Source of the DNA: Clostridia bacterium
GTDB taxonomy: Bacteria > Bacillota > Clostridia > Christensenellales > UBA1242
Direction: 5' to 3'
Assembly (NCBI GenBank): GCA_022793335.1
Contig: JAAWCQ010000011.1
Coordinates: forward strand, 1 to 50,448
Length of the DNA stretch: 50,448 nucleotides
In this document: positions 8,451-16,533 of the stretch, one piece after another
How positions within the stretch are numbered: position 1 is the stretch's first letter
Layout of the letters: each line of letters begins with the position of its first letter
Translations under genes and position numbers: made by a program
The notes under the pieces: generated by a model
Database searches by the model: none
What the model was told of the DNA's origin: nothing
What the model saw: the letters and a program-made list of their open reading frames with translations, nothing else

Positions 8451-8704
8451 TTATTTCTCCCTTGTTTTTATTTTTCTTTTTTAAAATAATTAAGATTAAA
8501 TTTAAAATATAATTAAATTATAAATAATTAAAATAACAATTAAATAATAAAAAATGCTGAAAAAATTCAATTAAAATAACAGAAAATAATTTTTTTTAAT
8601 TTTTTATGTATTTTTTAGCTATTTTTAGTTGTTTTATTGATAAAATTCTTTTTTTATTTTAATTTATTTTTTATTTTAATATTGTTTTAATTTAAATTAA
8701 ATTT
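8451..8704. other. extremely AT-rich spacer
   Basis: About 250 bp composed almost only of A and T, with recurring AATTAAAT/ATTTAATT words and long T-runs (for example 8591-8598). No gene, clear promoter pair or GC-rich hairpin is visible. It lies downstream of the methyltransferase gene and upstream of the phosphatase gene, both on the minus strand. Confidence 0.6.
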
Positions 8705-9358
8705 TTAATTATTATTTATTAAATTATTTTTTAAAGCACTTATTTCAAGCAATTGTTTCTCTTTTTCATATCTTTTCATAACTGCATTTCTTACCTGACA
8801 ACTGCCAATCAGACCAAAAAACTTTTGAGCGGTCTCTTCATCAAAGAAGCGCTTATTGTAGCCTTCTACGAAAAAGAAATTCTCTTCCAGCTTCTCGCCT
8901 TGCCCAGCACCATGATTGATATCTGCTATCGAATTTACTCTTGCAAGAAGCATTCCGCCTTTTTTTAGCACCCTCTTAATTTCAAGCATGATTTTCTCTG
9001 TCATAGCTTCACTAAAATAATGAAGACACAAATCGGCCAAAACGATATCAAAGCTTTCATCCGCAAAAGCAAATGGCTCTGTAAGGTCAAGTTTTTGCGT
9101 CGTAACACCTTCAATCTTTGCTACATTTTCAAGAGCAACTTCTGAAAGGTCTGTCGCCAATTCTTTTTTGCCATTGTCAGCCAGGAATTTTGCGTTGTTT
9201 CCAAGTCCACAACCAAGCTCTAAAATATTTGCCCCAGATTTAAGTTGTGGAAGCCATTTAACCAGCCAATCGTCATATTGAATTTCGCTTTTATTATGTT
9301 TTCTATGGTTTTCATTCCAAAGCGAATTAAAAGTTTTATCAATAACTTTATTTGCCAT
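8705..9358 (-). CDS. class I SAM-dependent methyltransferase
   Basis: The 217-aa protein has motif I ILELGCGLG, motif II ELATDLS, and DESFDIVLADLCLHYF before an HYF-type post-motif, the standard order of a Rossmann methyltransferase. A longer open frame exists, but AGGAGG sits just before ATG 9358, and that start overlaps the end of coaD by 11 bp, indicating translational coupling. Its substrate is unknown. It ends in an Asn-rich tail. As last gene of the S51-tfoX-coaE-coaD run it may have no functional link to coenzyme A synthesis. Confidence 0.83.
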   Translation of the reverse strand: MANKVIDKTFNSLWNENHRKHNKSEIQYDDWLVKWLPQLKSGANILELGCGLGNNAKFLADNGKKELATDLSEVALENVAKIEGVTTQKLDLTEPFAFADESFDIVLADLCLHYFSEAMTEKIMLEIKRVLKKGGMLLARVNSIADINHGAGQGEKLEENFFFVEGYNKRFFDEETAQKFFGLIGSCQVRNAVMKRYEKEKQLLEISALKNNLINNN

Positions 9359-9821
9359 TTTTGACCACCTCCTCAATCTCTTTTGGAAGATATTTCCCAG
9401 CGTCTCGCCCTCTTTCAATCAGCTCGTTTGCCATGCTTGAGCTGACAACACCAAACTCGCCCGCTCTAAAATATATTGTATCTATTCCGCTTATTTCTTC
9501 GTTGACCTGAGCAAGATTTTCTTCATAACCATAATCGACTCCATTACGCACCCCTCTCACAAGAAAGGTCGCCTTGCGCTTAAGCGCCTCATCAACTGTA
9601 AGTCCCTCATAAATAATGCATTCACAGCCGTTAAGACCCTCATTATTAAAAAGCAGATTTATTGCAGCCTGCATCTTTTCCATGTCATATCTTCTCTTTT
9701 TGTTTGGATTTACACCCATTCCAACATAGACTTTGTCAAATACCTTGCTTGCTGCTTTTACAATATGAAGATGTCCAATTGTAAAAGGGTCAAAACTTCC
9801 AGCATAAAATCCTATTTTCAT
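9348..9821 (-). CDS. coaD: pantetheine-phosphate adenylyltransferase
   Basis: The 157-aa protein is the usual CoaD length and starts MKIGFYAGSFDPFTIGHLHI, with the nucleotide-binding HxGH (T-I-G-H) motif. It continues with VGMGVNPNKK, ATFLVRGVRN and a C-terminal VVSSSMANEL in place of the common ISSSMVREL. It adenylates 4'-phosphopantetheine to dephospho-CoA, the penultimate CoA step. It overlaps coaE by 4 bp at 9818-9821, so the last two CoA-pathway enzymes are made together. The call is firm although several positions in the loops are diverged. Confidence 0.92.
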   Translation of the reverse strand: MKIGFYAGSFDPFTIGHLHIVKAASKVFDKVYVGMGVNPNKKRRYDMEKMQAAINLLFNNEGLNGCECIIYEGLTVDEALKRKATFLVRGVRNGVDYGYEENLAQVNEEISGIDTIYFRAGEFGVVSSSMANELIERGRDAGKYLPKEIEEVVKNGK

Positions 9822-10396
9822 TTTTCCACCTCATTTAAAATAATATTGGCAATTCTTGCAACTTCCCTTTCAAGCTTGTCAGAAAAGTCGTTTTCAACAA
9901 CATAATCAAACTCGTCTTCAAAGTAAACAATGGCGGCCTTTTCTCTCGCTTCAATATATTCTTCACTTACATTGTCTCTCTGTTTAATCTTCTCAAACCG
10001 CTTTGCCTTGTCTGCCTTCACGAGAATACGCTCTCCCCAATTCCAATATTTAGTTGTTGGAAGAAGTATCCAGTCAAGCACAACATTCCCATGCTGTTCA
10101 ATCTTCTTGTCAATAATATCTTGCATATACGACCATGTTAAATCATTAAACTGCTTTACCCTTTCAGAGCCCTGTTCGCTAAATATAATCTTGCCAAGCT
10201 TCTTTCTGTTAAAGACGCCGTCATCAAAAATTCCATCTCCAAAAAGCTGCCTTGTTTTTTCTAAAATATTTTTATCTTGATAGAGACTATGCCCCACCTT
10301 GTCAATGTCAATATATTCAAATCCAAGTGCCTGACTAAGCTTTTGTGCAAAAGTTGACTTGCCCGAGCCAGAACGCCCAGTGACCAAAATATTCAT
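9818..10396 (-). CDS. coaE: dephospho-CoA kinase
   Basis: The 192-aa protein has a Walker A GRSGSGKSTFA at residues 7-17, then YIDIDKVGHSLYQ and GIFDDGVFNRKKLGKIIFS, which are CoaE landmarks. It phosphorylates the 3'-OH of dephospho-CoA to give coenzyme A. The gene is directly upstream of coaD with a 4-bp overlap. GGTGAGGG lies ahead of ATG 10396. A second look is warranted only because the lid region is shortened relative to typical CoaE. Confidence 0.88.
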   Translation of the reverse strand: MNILVTGRSGSGKSTFAQKLSQALGFEYIDIDKVGHSLYQDKNILEKTRQLFGDGIFDDGVFNRKKLGKIIFSEQGSERVKQFNDLTWSYMQDIIDKKIEQHGNVVLDWILLPTTKYWNWGERILVKADKAKRFEKIKQRDNVSEEYIEAREKAAIVYFEDEFDYVVENDFSDKLEREVARIANIILNEVEK

Positions 10397-10462
10397 AATC
10401 CCTCACCTTTTATCCTATTATTTTTGTTGTTGATATTGTAAAATTGCAGTCCACCAAACCTT

Positions 10463-10771
10463 CTATTTGTGTTTGGCACCCTTTAAAATAAGCCCCTTGC
10501 AAGTGGCTTCGACCACCTCTTTTACAAGGTCTTGGTTATCCAAATTTTCTAAGTAATACATTGGTTTTGCTCCATTATAAGGAATCTGCTCCTTCATATT
10601 AAATTCTTCGTTTTGTGGAACAATTTTCACAAGCACTCTGCCATCATAAATGCCACCAAACAACAACCCATCTTTGTATAACAAATATTCCCCCATCATC
10701 GCACGACAGGTAATATTTTCAAAACATCCTAAGCATTCAACCACATAATCACGAAACTCTTTTGTTGTCAT
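10463..10771 (-). CDS. TfoX N-terminal-domain protein
   Basis: The 102-aa protein matches the TfoX N-terminal domain: an opening EFRDYVVECL, ITCRAMMGEYLLYKDG and LFGGIYDGRVLVKI. In Gammaproteobacteria TfoX regulates competence, but isolated domains like this are widespread and have no established role. A longer frame upstream is open, but GGAG precedes ATG 10771, which overlaps the stop of the S51 peptidase gene in a TAATG junction. This shows translational coupling. Function unassigned. Confidence 0.82.
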   Translation of the reverse strand: MTTKEFRDYVVECLGCFENITCRAMMGEYLLYKDGLLFGGIYDGRVLVKIVPQNEEFNMKEQIPYNGAKPMYYLENLDNQDLVKEVVEATCKGLILKGAKHK

Positions 10772-11445
10772 TATATCTCCTCCAATATTTTTCCATTCAA
10801 AATTTTGCAAGCCTTTTCGCCCACCAGCCATACTTTTTCGCCGTCAACACATACAGCTGAATTATCTGACAATATATACATCACATTCTTATTACTCTTT
10901 GACCATTCAAGACATTTCTCAAAGCTGTCACTAGGCACAAAATTGCCCCAAATATGCGGAATAATTTCAAAGCCCAAATAATCTAAATAGCTCTTTACTC
11001 CAAAAAAGTCTTCAACTTGATAGAAATAACTTTGCAATTTTTCGTCAGGCATTTTCCCTAAAATCATGCTGCCAGCCGAGCTGCCAATCCAGACCTTATC
11101 TTCCAAAAGCTTTGGCAATTCTTGCAAAAAACCACTCTTTTCAAACACGATTTTAAGCCATTCGCAACTTCCGCCAAAACAAAAGATTACATCAACCGCT
11201 TCTACCCTTCTCAGCACCTCATCTTTATTTAACGCAAGCAAATTTATTATATCAATTTCACCGCCAAAAGCACTTGACACCTCACTTAAGCCGTCAATCA
11301 ACCAGCGTTTATCTCCCTTTTCAGTAGCAACCGCTTCAATTATTATTCCAACTGATATCTTGTCAGCACTTTTGCCAGCAAGCTTTTCAACTTGCTCTAA
11401 AATTCCACAACCTCTAAATTCTGATGAGGTAAGCAAAGCTTTCAT
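10771..11445 (-). CDS. peptidase S51-like protein
   Basis: The 224-aa protein resembles peptidase family S51 (dipeptidase E, cyanophycinase). It has MKALLTSSEF at the start, VIFCFGGSCEWL in the middle and the nucleophile motif WIGSSAGSMILGK, with the catalytic Ser in GSSAGS. These serine peptidases act on Asp-X dipeptides or cyanophycin and are cytoplasmic. AAGGA lies ahead of ATG 11445, so the 14 upstream codons are left out. It is followed by the TfoX-domain gene with a one-base overlap. Confidence 0.83.
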   Translation of the reverse strand: MKALLTSSEFRGCGILEQVEKLAGKSADKISVGIIIEAVATEKGDKRWLIDGLSEVSSAFGGEIDIINLLALNKDEVLRRVEAVDVIFCFGGSCEWLKIVFEKSGFLQELPKLLEDKVWIGSSAGSMILGKMPDEKLQSYFYQVEDFFGVKSYLDYLGFEIIPHIWGNFVPSDSFEKCLEWSKSNKNVMYILSDNSAVCVDGEKVWLVGEKACKILNGKILEEI

Positions 11446-11510
11446 AAGTATTCCTTTTAAACTAAATTTGATTTGAATTATCTTCACCTTAAATTGATTT
11501 TATATAATTT

Positions 11511-12044
11511 TCAACCTAAAGTGATCTCATAATAATCTTCGGCCATAAGCGAATTTTTATGTGCAATAAGTTTTCCGCCGTTGTTTAAAATCGCCTTTTT
11601 CGAGCCAATGTTTTCACTAAAACAGCCCAGCCTTACAGCTTTGACGCCTCTTTTCTTAAACTCTTCCAGTGCCATTCTCAAGCCCTCACTTGCATAACCC
11701 TTTCGCCTCTCACTTGGTCTTATTCCATAGCCAATATGCCCTGCCATAGACTCATCTAAAGCCCTTGTAAGATAAAGACGAATGTTGAAAGTGCCAACTA
11801 TCCTTTCATCATTTTTTCTTACAAGCAAGTATGTCTCTTGAGGGCTTCTTTCCTCTTGGTCATAAGAAACAAAAGTATAACTTTTATTTTTCTGCTGTTT
11901 TGCAAAAAGCTCTTCAAAAGTCTGCGCAGAAGAGGCTCCACTAAAACCATTGATGACGCTGCCATAGGCGACAAACTCATTTATGTATTCAATCACTTTT
12001 TCTTTGTCTTCAAGCGACATTTCTCTAAAATATAATTCTTCCAT
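11511..12044 (-). CDS. GNAT-family N-acetyltransferase
   Basis: The 177-aa protein has the GNAT core: ERIVGTFNIRLYL, then HIGYGIRPSERRKGYASEGLRMAL (the acetyl-CoA-binding R/QxxGxG/A loop) and VRLGCFSENIGSKKAILNNGG. It resembles the C-terminal part of ribosomal-protein or small-molecule acetyltransferases of the RimJ/YjaB type. The open frame continues upstream through the antisense of tRNA-Leu, which is not coding; AAGGGAG precedes ATG 12044, the start used. A -10-like TATACT (12064-12069) lies just upstream. Confidence 0.85.
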   Translation of the reverse strand: MEELYFREMSLEDKEKVIEYINEFVAYGSVINGFSGASSAQTFEELFAKQQKNKSYTFVSYDQEERSPQETYLLVRKNDERIVGTFNIRLYLTRALDESMAGHIGYGIRPSERRKGYASEGLRMALEEFKKRGVKAVRLGCFSENIGSKKAILNNGGKLIAHKNSLMAEDYYEITLG

Positions 12045-12111
12045 AAATGCTCCCTTTTCAGTTAGTATAACATAAACAAATTTAATTTGTCTCAAAAATA
12101 AAGCAAAAAGA

Positions 12112-12140
12112 TTGATTTTTAAAAAAATTAAAAGTATAAT
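12112..12140 (+). promoter_or_regulatory. promoter of tRNA-Leu
   Basis: TTGATT (12112-12117) and TATAAT (12135-12140) are 17 bp apart. The predicted start near 12147 leaves a 65-nt leader before the tRNA. Confidence 0.7.
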
Positions 12141-12211
12141 AAGAAAAGAGGTTTTTAAAAACCAACTTTTAAAAGAAAAGACCGCTTTAAAAACCTTGAA
12201 AATCTTCGAAT

Positions 12212-12297
12212 GCGGGAGTGGCGAAATGGCAGACGCGCAGGTTTCAGGTACCTGTGGTAGCAATACCATGTGGGTTCGACTCCCATCTCCCGCACCA
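12212..12297 (+). tRNA. tRNA-Leu(CAG)
   Basis: A complete type II tRNA: acceptor GCGGGAG (12212-12218) pairs with CTCCCGC (12287-12293), discriminator A, then an encoded CCA. The anticodon stem CAGGT/ACCTG carries loop TTCAGGT, so the anticodon is CAG. The long variable arm TGGTA/TACCA and the T-arm loop TTCGACT are intact. It decodes CUG. A small ORF begins 37 nt downstream on the same strand and may share the transcript. Confidence 0.96.
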
Positions 12298-12334
12298 AAT
12301 ATACTAAATAAAAAGTCTTTTGTGAGGGGAAAAA

Positions 12335-12511
12335 ATGAAAATTGTAAATAGAGAAGAAATTATAAGGAAAACTCTGCTTGATGACAACGGACAAGAATAT
12401 GAAGAAATAACAGAGATAATTGAATATAGCAATGGTAAAGTTTTTCGTGTTATAACCGACACAAAGGGAAAAAAAGAGAAAACTGAAATTACAAAACATG
12501 TTAAAAAATAA
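12335..12511 (+). CDS. 58-aa hypothetical small protein
   Basis: A short reading frame of 59 codons starts at ATG 12335, with GAGGGG 6 nt upstream, and ends with TAA at 12509-12511. The product is highly charged: many Glu and Lys, a central EEITEIIEYSNGKVFRVI and a Lys-rich tail. This composition looks like a real small beta-rich protein rather than noise. I recognise no family. It lies 37 nt after tRNA-Leu. The strong ribosome site is the main support. Confidence 0.55.
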   Translation: MKIVNREEIIRKTLLDDNGQEYEEITEIIEYSNGKVFRVITDTKGKKEKTEITKHVKK

Positions 12512-12624
12512 TTTGATTTTCGCAAAATCAAAAATGAGAAATCTAAAAAGACTTCATTTGTTGTCTTCACAATAATACACAACATAATTTTAAAAAAAGA
12601 GCCTTTGCCAAACTGGATGCAATT

Positions 12625-12653
12625 TTGTTGTCTATTTATTTTGGTGGTATAAT
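12625..12653 (+). promoter_or_regulatory. promoter upstream of ADP-ribosylglycohydrolase
   Basis: TTGTTG (12625-12630) and TATAAT (12648-12653) are 17 bp apart. The resulting 5' leader would be about 140 nt, long for a gene of this kind. It contains a small palindrome, ATTGA...TCAAT, near 12724-12744. Confidence 0.5.
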
Positions 12654-12799
12654 TTGCAATATTTAATAAACCTGTAGGCATTAACAATAAAAAGATTATA
12701 ATCCATGAGTTACAAATAGAATATTGATTTTAAATTTTCAATATATCAAAAAGCTCGGAGAGCAAAAATACATATTAAAACAACAAATTTGGAGAATAT

Positions 12800-13603
12800 A
12801 TGTTAGGTGCATTTGTTGGTGATGTTGTTGGGTCAGTTTATGAATTTAACAACATAAAAAGAAAGGATTTTATATTGTTTGACCCCTTTTGCTTCTTCAC
12901 TGATGACACTGTTATGACTTTCGCTATTGCCGAAGCTTTGAGAAAGACGCAAAAGAAAAACTTTGAGAATTTGGACAAGCAAGCAATAAAAGAAATGCAA
13001 AAATTTGGCAAGTTATACCCAAACGCTGGTTATGGGAAATCTTTCAAAGTTTGGCTAAACCAGAAAAAGCCACAGCCTTATCAGTCGTATGGGAACGGCT
13101 CGGCTATGAGAATCAGTCCTGTAGCTTATTTTGCAAAAAGTCTTGATGAAGTGAAAAAACTTTCAAAAGCAGTGACTGCCGTTTCGCATAATCATATAGA
13201 AGGACTTAAAGGTGCAGAGGCAACAGCCATTGCGATTTGGCTTGCATTAAATAAAAAATCAAAAGAAGAGATTAAAAATTATATAGAAGAAAAATATTAT
13301 AAATTAGATTTTGACTATGAAGGGCTGAAAGAAAAATATTATTTTAATGAAACTTGTCAAAACACTGTGCCACAAGCGATATATTGTTTTCTTATAAGCA
13401 AAGACTTTGAAGATTGTTTAAGAACAAGCATTTCCATTGGTGGAGATTCAGACACATTGTGTGCAATTTCTTGTGCTATTGCCGAAGCTTATTATGGCAT
13501 TCCAGAAAAAATTCAAAATTCGGCATTGTCTTATTTAGATAATCGGCTATTAAAATTATATAGCAAACATTATAGTCAAAGCACTAACCTAACAAATTTT
13601 TAA
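12800..13603 (+). CDS. ADP-ribosylglycohydrolase family protein
   Basis: The 267-aa protein has the metal-binding motifs of the DraG/ARH family: FTDDTVMTFA (residues 33-42), YGNGSAMRISP, SHNHIEGLKGAEA and, near the C-terminus, SIGGDSDTLCAI. These Mg-dependent enzymes remove ADP-ribose from modified proteins or nucleic acids or hydrolyse related linkages. It is a stand-alone gene, slightly shorter than DraG. GGAG lies 6 nt before ATG 12800. No ADP-ribosyltransferase gene is adjacent, so the substrate remains open. Confidence 0.9.
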   Translation: MLGAFVGDVVGSVYEFNNIKRKDFILFDPFCFFTDDTVMTFAIAEALRKTQKKNFENLDKQAIKEMQKFGKLYPNAGYGKSFKVWLNQKKPQPYQSYGNGSAMRISPVAYFAKSLDEVKKLSKAVTAVSHNHIEGLKGAEATAIAIWLALNKKSKEEIKNYIEEKYYKLDFDYEGLKEKYYFNETCQNTVPQAIYCFLISKDFEDCLRTSISIGGDSDTLCAISCAIAEAYYGIPEKIQNSALSYLDNRLLKLYSKHYSQSTNLTNF

Positions 13604-13648
13604 TTTTTGCTAAACTTAAAATCAATATTTAAATTACCACTCTTAATG

Positions 13649-13676
13649 TTGATACATATAATTAAAATCATATAAT
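13649..13676 (+). promoter_or_regulatory. promoter of methyltransferase gene
   Basis: TTGATA (13649-13654) and TATAAT (13671-13676), 16 bp apart, lie 37 bp before the start codon at 13713. Confidence 0.6.
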
Positions 13677-13712
13677 AGCAAAAAAATTGGATGCTTAATA
13701 AAGGAGCTTATT

Positions 13713-14486
13713 ATGAACAATTATGATAAAACCCCATCTTTTTATAACAATGAAGAAGTTTTCAACAACTTTTTAAAACAAACCAGTTATTATAAAGCCA
13801 TACAAGAATGTTTGCTTTCTATTATTAAATTTACAAACCCAAATCATATAGTCGAATTGGGAAGTGCAACTGGCTCTTCATCTTTTTTGGTCGCTGAAAA
13901 TTTTGCCGATAAAACAATTGTTGGTTATGACTTTAGACAAAATATCGTTGATGAGGCAAGAAGACTTAACAAATTCAGCAATGCAAGTTTTGAATGTATG
14001 GATATGGTTGAATTTGCAAAAACAAACATCACTGCAGATTTGGTATTTATGCTTCATTCTTTTCATCATATTGTTGACCCGCTAAACAACAAAGTCGAAT
14101 TTTTGAGCAACCTTTACAAAAACATGAAAAAAGGCTCTTTCGTTTGCATATTGGAGGCCTTTGTCCCAGAAGAGTGCAAACTTGATGATAAAGCTGACAT
14201 TGTTAAACTTTGGGAGTTGCGTTCAAACGAAGGCTATGCTTCAACTTTTTGGAATGTAATAAAAGATAAACAACTCACAGAAGAAAATATTGAAAAGGCA
14301 GAACAAATAGCAGCATTTTGCAAAGAGAACGAATATCAGGCAGGCCTGCTTGTTGCAGAAAGAGACAATGAATACCTTGTTCATAGAAGCTGGCTGAAGA
14401 CACAGGCGGAAGAGATAGGTTTTAAAGTATTGCTTGACCAATCAATAAATTCCATAGGCGAAGGCGTAGTTTTGTTTCAAAAATAA
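13713..14486 (+). CDS. class I SAM-dependent methyltransferase
   Basis: The 257-aa protein has motif I IVELGSATGSSS (about residues 49-60), acidic VGYDFRQ for ribose binding, then SFECMDMVEF and FMLHSFHHI. The C-terminal half has an inserted helical region that may be a substrate-recognition cap. GGAG precedes ATG 13713. No neighbouring gene suggests the acceptor. It is a single-gene unit with its own promoter. Confidence 0.82.
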   Translation: MNNYDKTPSFYNNEEVFNNFLKQTSYYKAIQECLLSIIKFTNPNHIVELGSATGSSSFLVAENFADKTIVGYDFRQNIVDEARRLNKFSNASFECMDMVEFAKTNITADLVFMLHSFHHIVDPLNNKVEFLSNLYKNMKKGSFVCILEAFVPEECKLDDKADIVKLWELRSNEGYASTFWNVIKDKQLTEENIEKAEQIAAFCKENEYQAGLLVAERDNEYLVHRSWLKTQAEEIGFKVLLDQSINSIGEGVVLFQK

Positions 14487-14654
14487 TAAGATTTTGCAAA
14501 ATAAATACTTAAAATAAACTCAAAAAAACTTAATTATTAACGCTGCTCATACGCATTTGAATCGTCACAGATACTTAAGAAATTGAAGATGAGTTGCTTG
14601 TTATTATAAAACACAATGTTAAAATAAACAACATAAAGTTTTAATAATCTTTAA

Positions 14655-14685
14655 CAAAAAAGGGCTTTATAAAGGCTCTTTTTTA
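14655..14685 (+). terminator. possible terminator after methyltransferase gene
   Basis: AAAAGGGCTTTA and TAAAGGCTCTTTT form an imperfect stem followed by TTTTTT. It lies 170 bp past the stop, within a 319-bp gap that has no gene and ends in the dlt-like promoter. Confidence 0.45.
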
Positions 14686-14755
14686 TAAAGTCAATATCAA
14701 AACTGCTATGCACTTTGATTTTTTACAAAATTATTAAATGTAATTTTATAAAACA

Positions 14756-14784
14756 TTGACATCAATTGTTTAATATGATAAAAT
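14756..14784 (+). promoter_or_regulatory. promoter of the dlt-like operon
   Basis: TTGACA (14756-14761) and TAAAAT (14779-14784) have a 17-bp spacer, 22 bp before the ligase start codon. The -10 hexamer TAAAAT is the one also found at the surface-protein promoters, but here the spacer is ordinary sequence. Confidence 0.75.
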
Positions 14785-14805
14785 ACATAAGAAAAGAGAA
14801 GAATA

Positions 14806-16299
14806 ATGTCAGATTTAATCGAATACATTGAAAAATTGAAAAATTGTATGGGGGGGGGTATAAATCCTTCTAATTATTTTTTTTCACCTCAATTTAACAA
14901 GATTAAAGGCATTGCTTCAAATATTGTAAGTTTCAATCTCTTAAAGCAACCCATCGGTATAGGTGTCGAGCAAGACACTCAGACAATAGAAATGATGTTT
15001 GGCGTGGCTTACAGTGGTAATTTTTATGTTCCTATTGATTGCGCATTACCAGAAGAAAGGCTTAGTTTGATTTTAAAAGATTTGAAGCTTTTTTTATGCA
15101 AAAAATCACAATTAAACGAAACTTTGAAAAATTTGCTTGAAAAATTAAAAATCCCCTTTCTTGTTTATGAAGACAACCTTAATTTAGATATAAAAAATGA
15201 AATTAAGCTTGACCAAATTAAAAACAACATAAGTTTGGATGACCCGCTTTTCATGATTTACACTTCTGGCTCGACTGGCACTCCTAAGGGAGTAATAAAA
15301 AGCCATGGAGCTATGGCCTTCTTTATAAATCAATTTTTAGAAAAATACAATTTAAATGAAAATGACATAATTGCCAATCAAACACCCCTTTACTTTGACG
15401 CATCCTCTAAAGACATTTATTTATCACTTATAAGTAAAGCAAAGTTGTTGTTTGTGCCAAAACAGTTATTTTCATTTCCTGTAAAACTTATAGAATTTTT
15501 AAACGAATATAAAGCAACGACATTATTTTGGGTGCCAAGTGCACTTTCTATAGTGGCAAAGCTTAAAACATTTAGTTATATCTTACCTCAATCTCTTAAA
15601 CAAATATTTTTTGTTGGAGAAACCTTCCCTATTAAATATTTAAACTATTGGGCTGAACACCTGCCAAGCGTAAAGCTGGTCAACTTATATGGATCAAGTG
15701 AAATGGCTGGAGTAATTTGCAGTTATGATATAATCCACCCTCTTGATGAGACCCAAAAACTTCCTATCGGCAAACCTTTTAAAGATTGCAACATTTTCAT
15801 AGTAGACGAAAAGGGAGAAATTGCACAACAAGGAGAAATGATAATTGAAAGCCAGTCTCTTGCAAGTGGTTATTACAACGATTTACAAAAAACATCAGAA
15901 AAATTTATTTCAATTGAAATAAATGGAAGAGTACGCAGATTCTTTAAAAGTGGAGATATAGCCGAGAAAGACCAAGAAGGAAATCTATTATTTGTCAGCC
16001 GAAATGATTTTCAAATTAAGCATATGGGACACCGAATTGAGCTTGGCGATATCGAAACTGCCGCTTATTCATTTAAAGAAATTGAGGATTGTTGCTGTTG
16101 TTATGACTGTGAACGCCAGAAAATTATTATGTACTTTAAAACTTGCGATAATATAATTTTAGAAGCAAAAACACTTAAGATTATGTTTTCACAAAAATTG
16201 CCAGACTACATGCTTCCAGCAAGATATATTCAAATGGGAGAATTACCAAAAAACAAAAATGGAAAAATTGACAGACAAAAATTAAAAGAAATGATATAG
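14806..16299 (+). CDS. DltA-like adenylating ligase with a slippery G9 tract
   Basis: The 497-aa protein is an AMP-forming ligase of the DltA/NRPS adenylation type. It has the P-loop YTSGSTGTPKG (about residues 151-161), NLYGSSEMAG, the KSGDIA region and the C-terminal catalytic Lys in KNKNGKIDR. It should activate an amino acid or other acid as adenylate and load the carrier protein encoded 10 bp downstream. DltA uses D-alanine for teichoic acid; the substrate here is not certain. Codons 15-18 contain nine consecutive G. One G more or less produces a stop within 6 codons, so the gene is probably switched on and off by slippage. In this copy it is in frame. AGAGAAG lies ahead of ATG 14806. 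Confidence 0.85.
   Translation: MSDLIEYIEKLKNCMGGGINPSNYFFSPQFNKIKGIASNIVSFNLLKQPIGIGVEQDTQTIEMMFGVAYSGNFYVPIDCALPEERLSLILKDLKLFLCKKSQLNETLKNLLEKLKIPFLVYEDNLNLDIKNEIKLDQIKNNISLDDPLFMIYTSGSTGTPKGVIKSHGAMAFFINQFLEKYNLNENDIIANQTPLYFDASSKDIYLSLISKAKLLFVPKQLFSFPVKLIEFLNEYKATTLFWVPSALSIVAKLKTFSYILPQSLKQIFFVGETFPIKYLNYWAEHLPSVKLVNLYGSSEMAGVICSYDIIHPLDETQKLPIGKPFKDCNIFIVDEKGEIAQQGEMIIESQSLASGYYNDLQKTSEKFISIEINGRVRRFFKSGDIAEKDQEGNLLFVSRNDFQIKHMGHRIELGDIETAAYSFKEIEDCCCCYDCERQKIIMYFKTCDNIILEAKTLKIMFSQKLPDYMLPARYIQMGELPKNKNGKIDRQKLKEMI
14850..14858 (+). repeat. G9 homopolymer in coding sequence
   Basis: Nine G residues encode the end of Met15 through Gly18. With ten G the frame reads TAT AAA TCC TTC TAA; with eight it reads GTA TAA. 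Both end translation at once. Such a run is unexpected in AT-rich sequence. Confidence 0.9.
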
Positions 16300-16308
16300 G
16301 AGAAAAAA

Positions 16309-16533
16309 ATGGAAAAACTTAAAGAAATTCTTGAAGAGCTTCACCCAGAAATTGATTTTGAAAAGTGCAAAACACTTATTGATGACGAATATTTAGACTC
16401 ACTTGACATAGTAAACTTAATAGTTGAAATATCAGATGCCTTTGATATTGAAATTCCTCCTCAAGAAATTATAGCCGAAAATTTCAATTCTATGGAAGCA
16501 TTGCAAAAAATGATTGAAAGACTTGCAGCATGA
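16309..16533 (+). CDS. acyl/D-alanyl carrier protein
   Basis: The 74-aa acidic protein has the phosphopantetheine attachment motif in YLDSLDIVNLI, with Ser31 as the modified residue. Length and charge fit DltC or an acyl carrier protein. It likely carries the group activated by the upstream ligase to the MBOAT protein at the membrane. It starts 9 bp after the ligase stop with GGAG, and its TGA overlaps the next start in ATGA, so carrier and MBOAT are coupled. In classical dlt operons the order is A-B-C-D; here it is A-C-B-D. Confidence 0.9.
   Translation: MEKLKEILEELHPEIDFEKCKTLIDDEYLDSLDIVNLIVEISDAFDIEIPPQEIIAENFNSMEALQKMIERLAA

Noticed and set aside
12045-12269. N-terminal extension of the GNAT frame
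   Set aside because: Runs through antisense tRNA-Leu; a good ribosome site marks ATG 12044.
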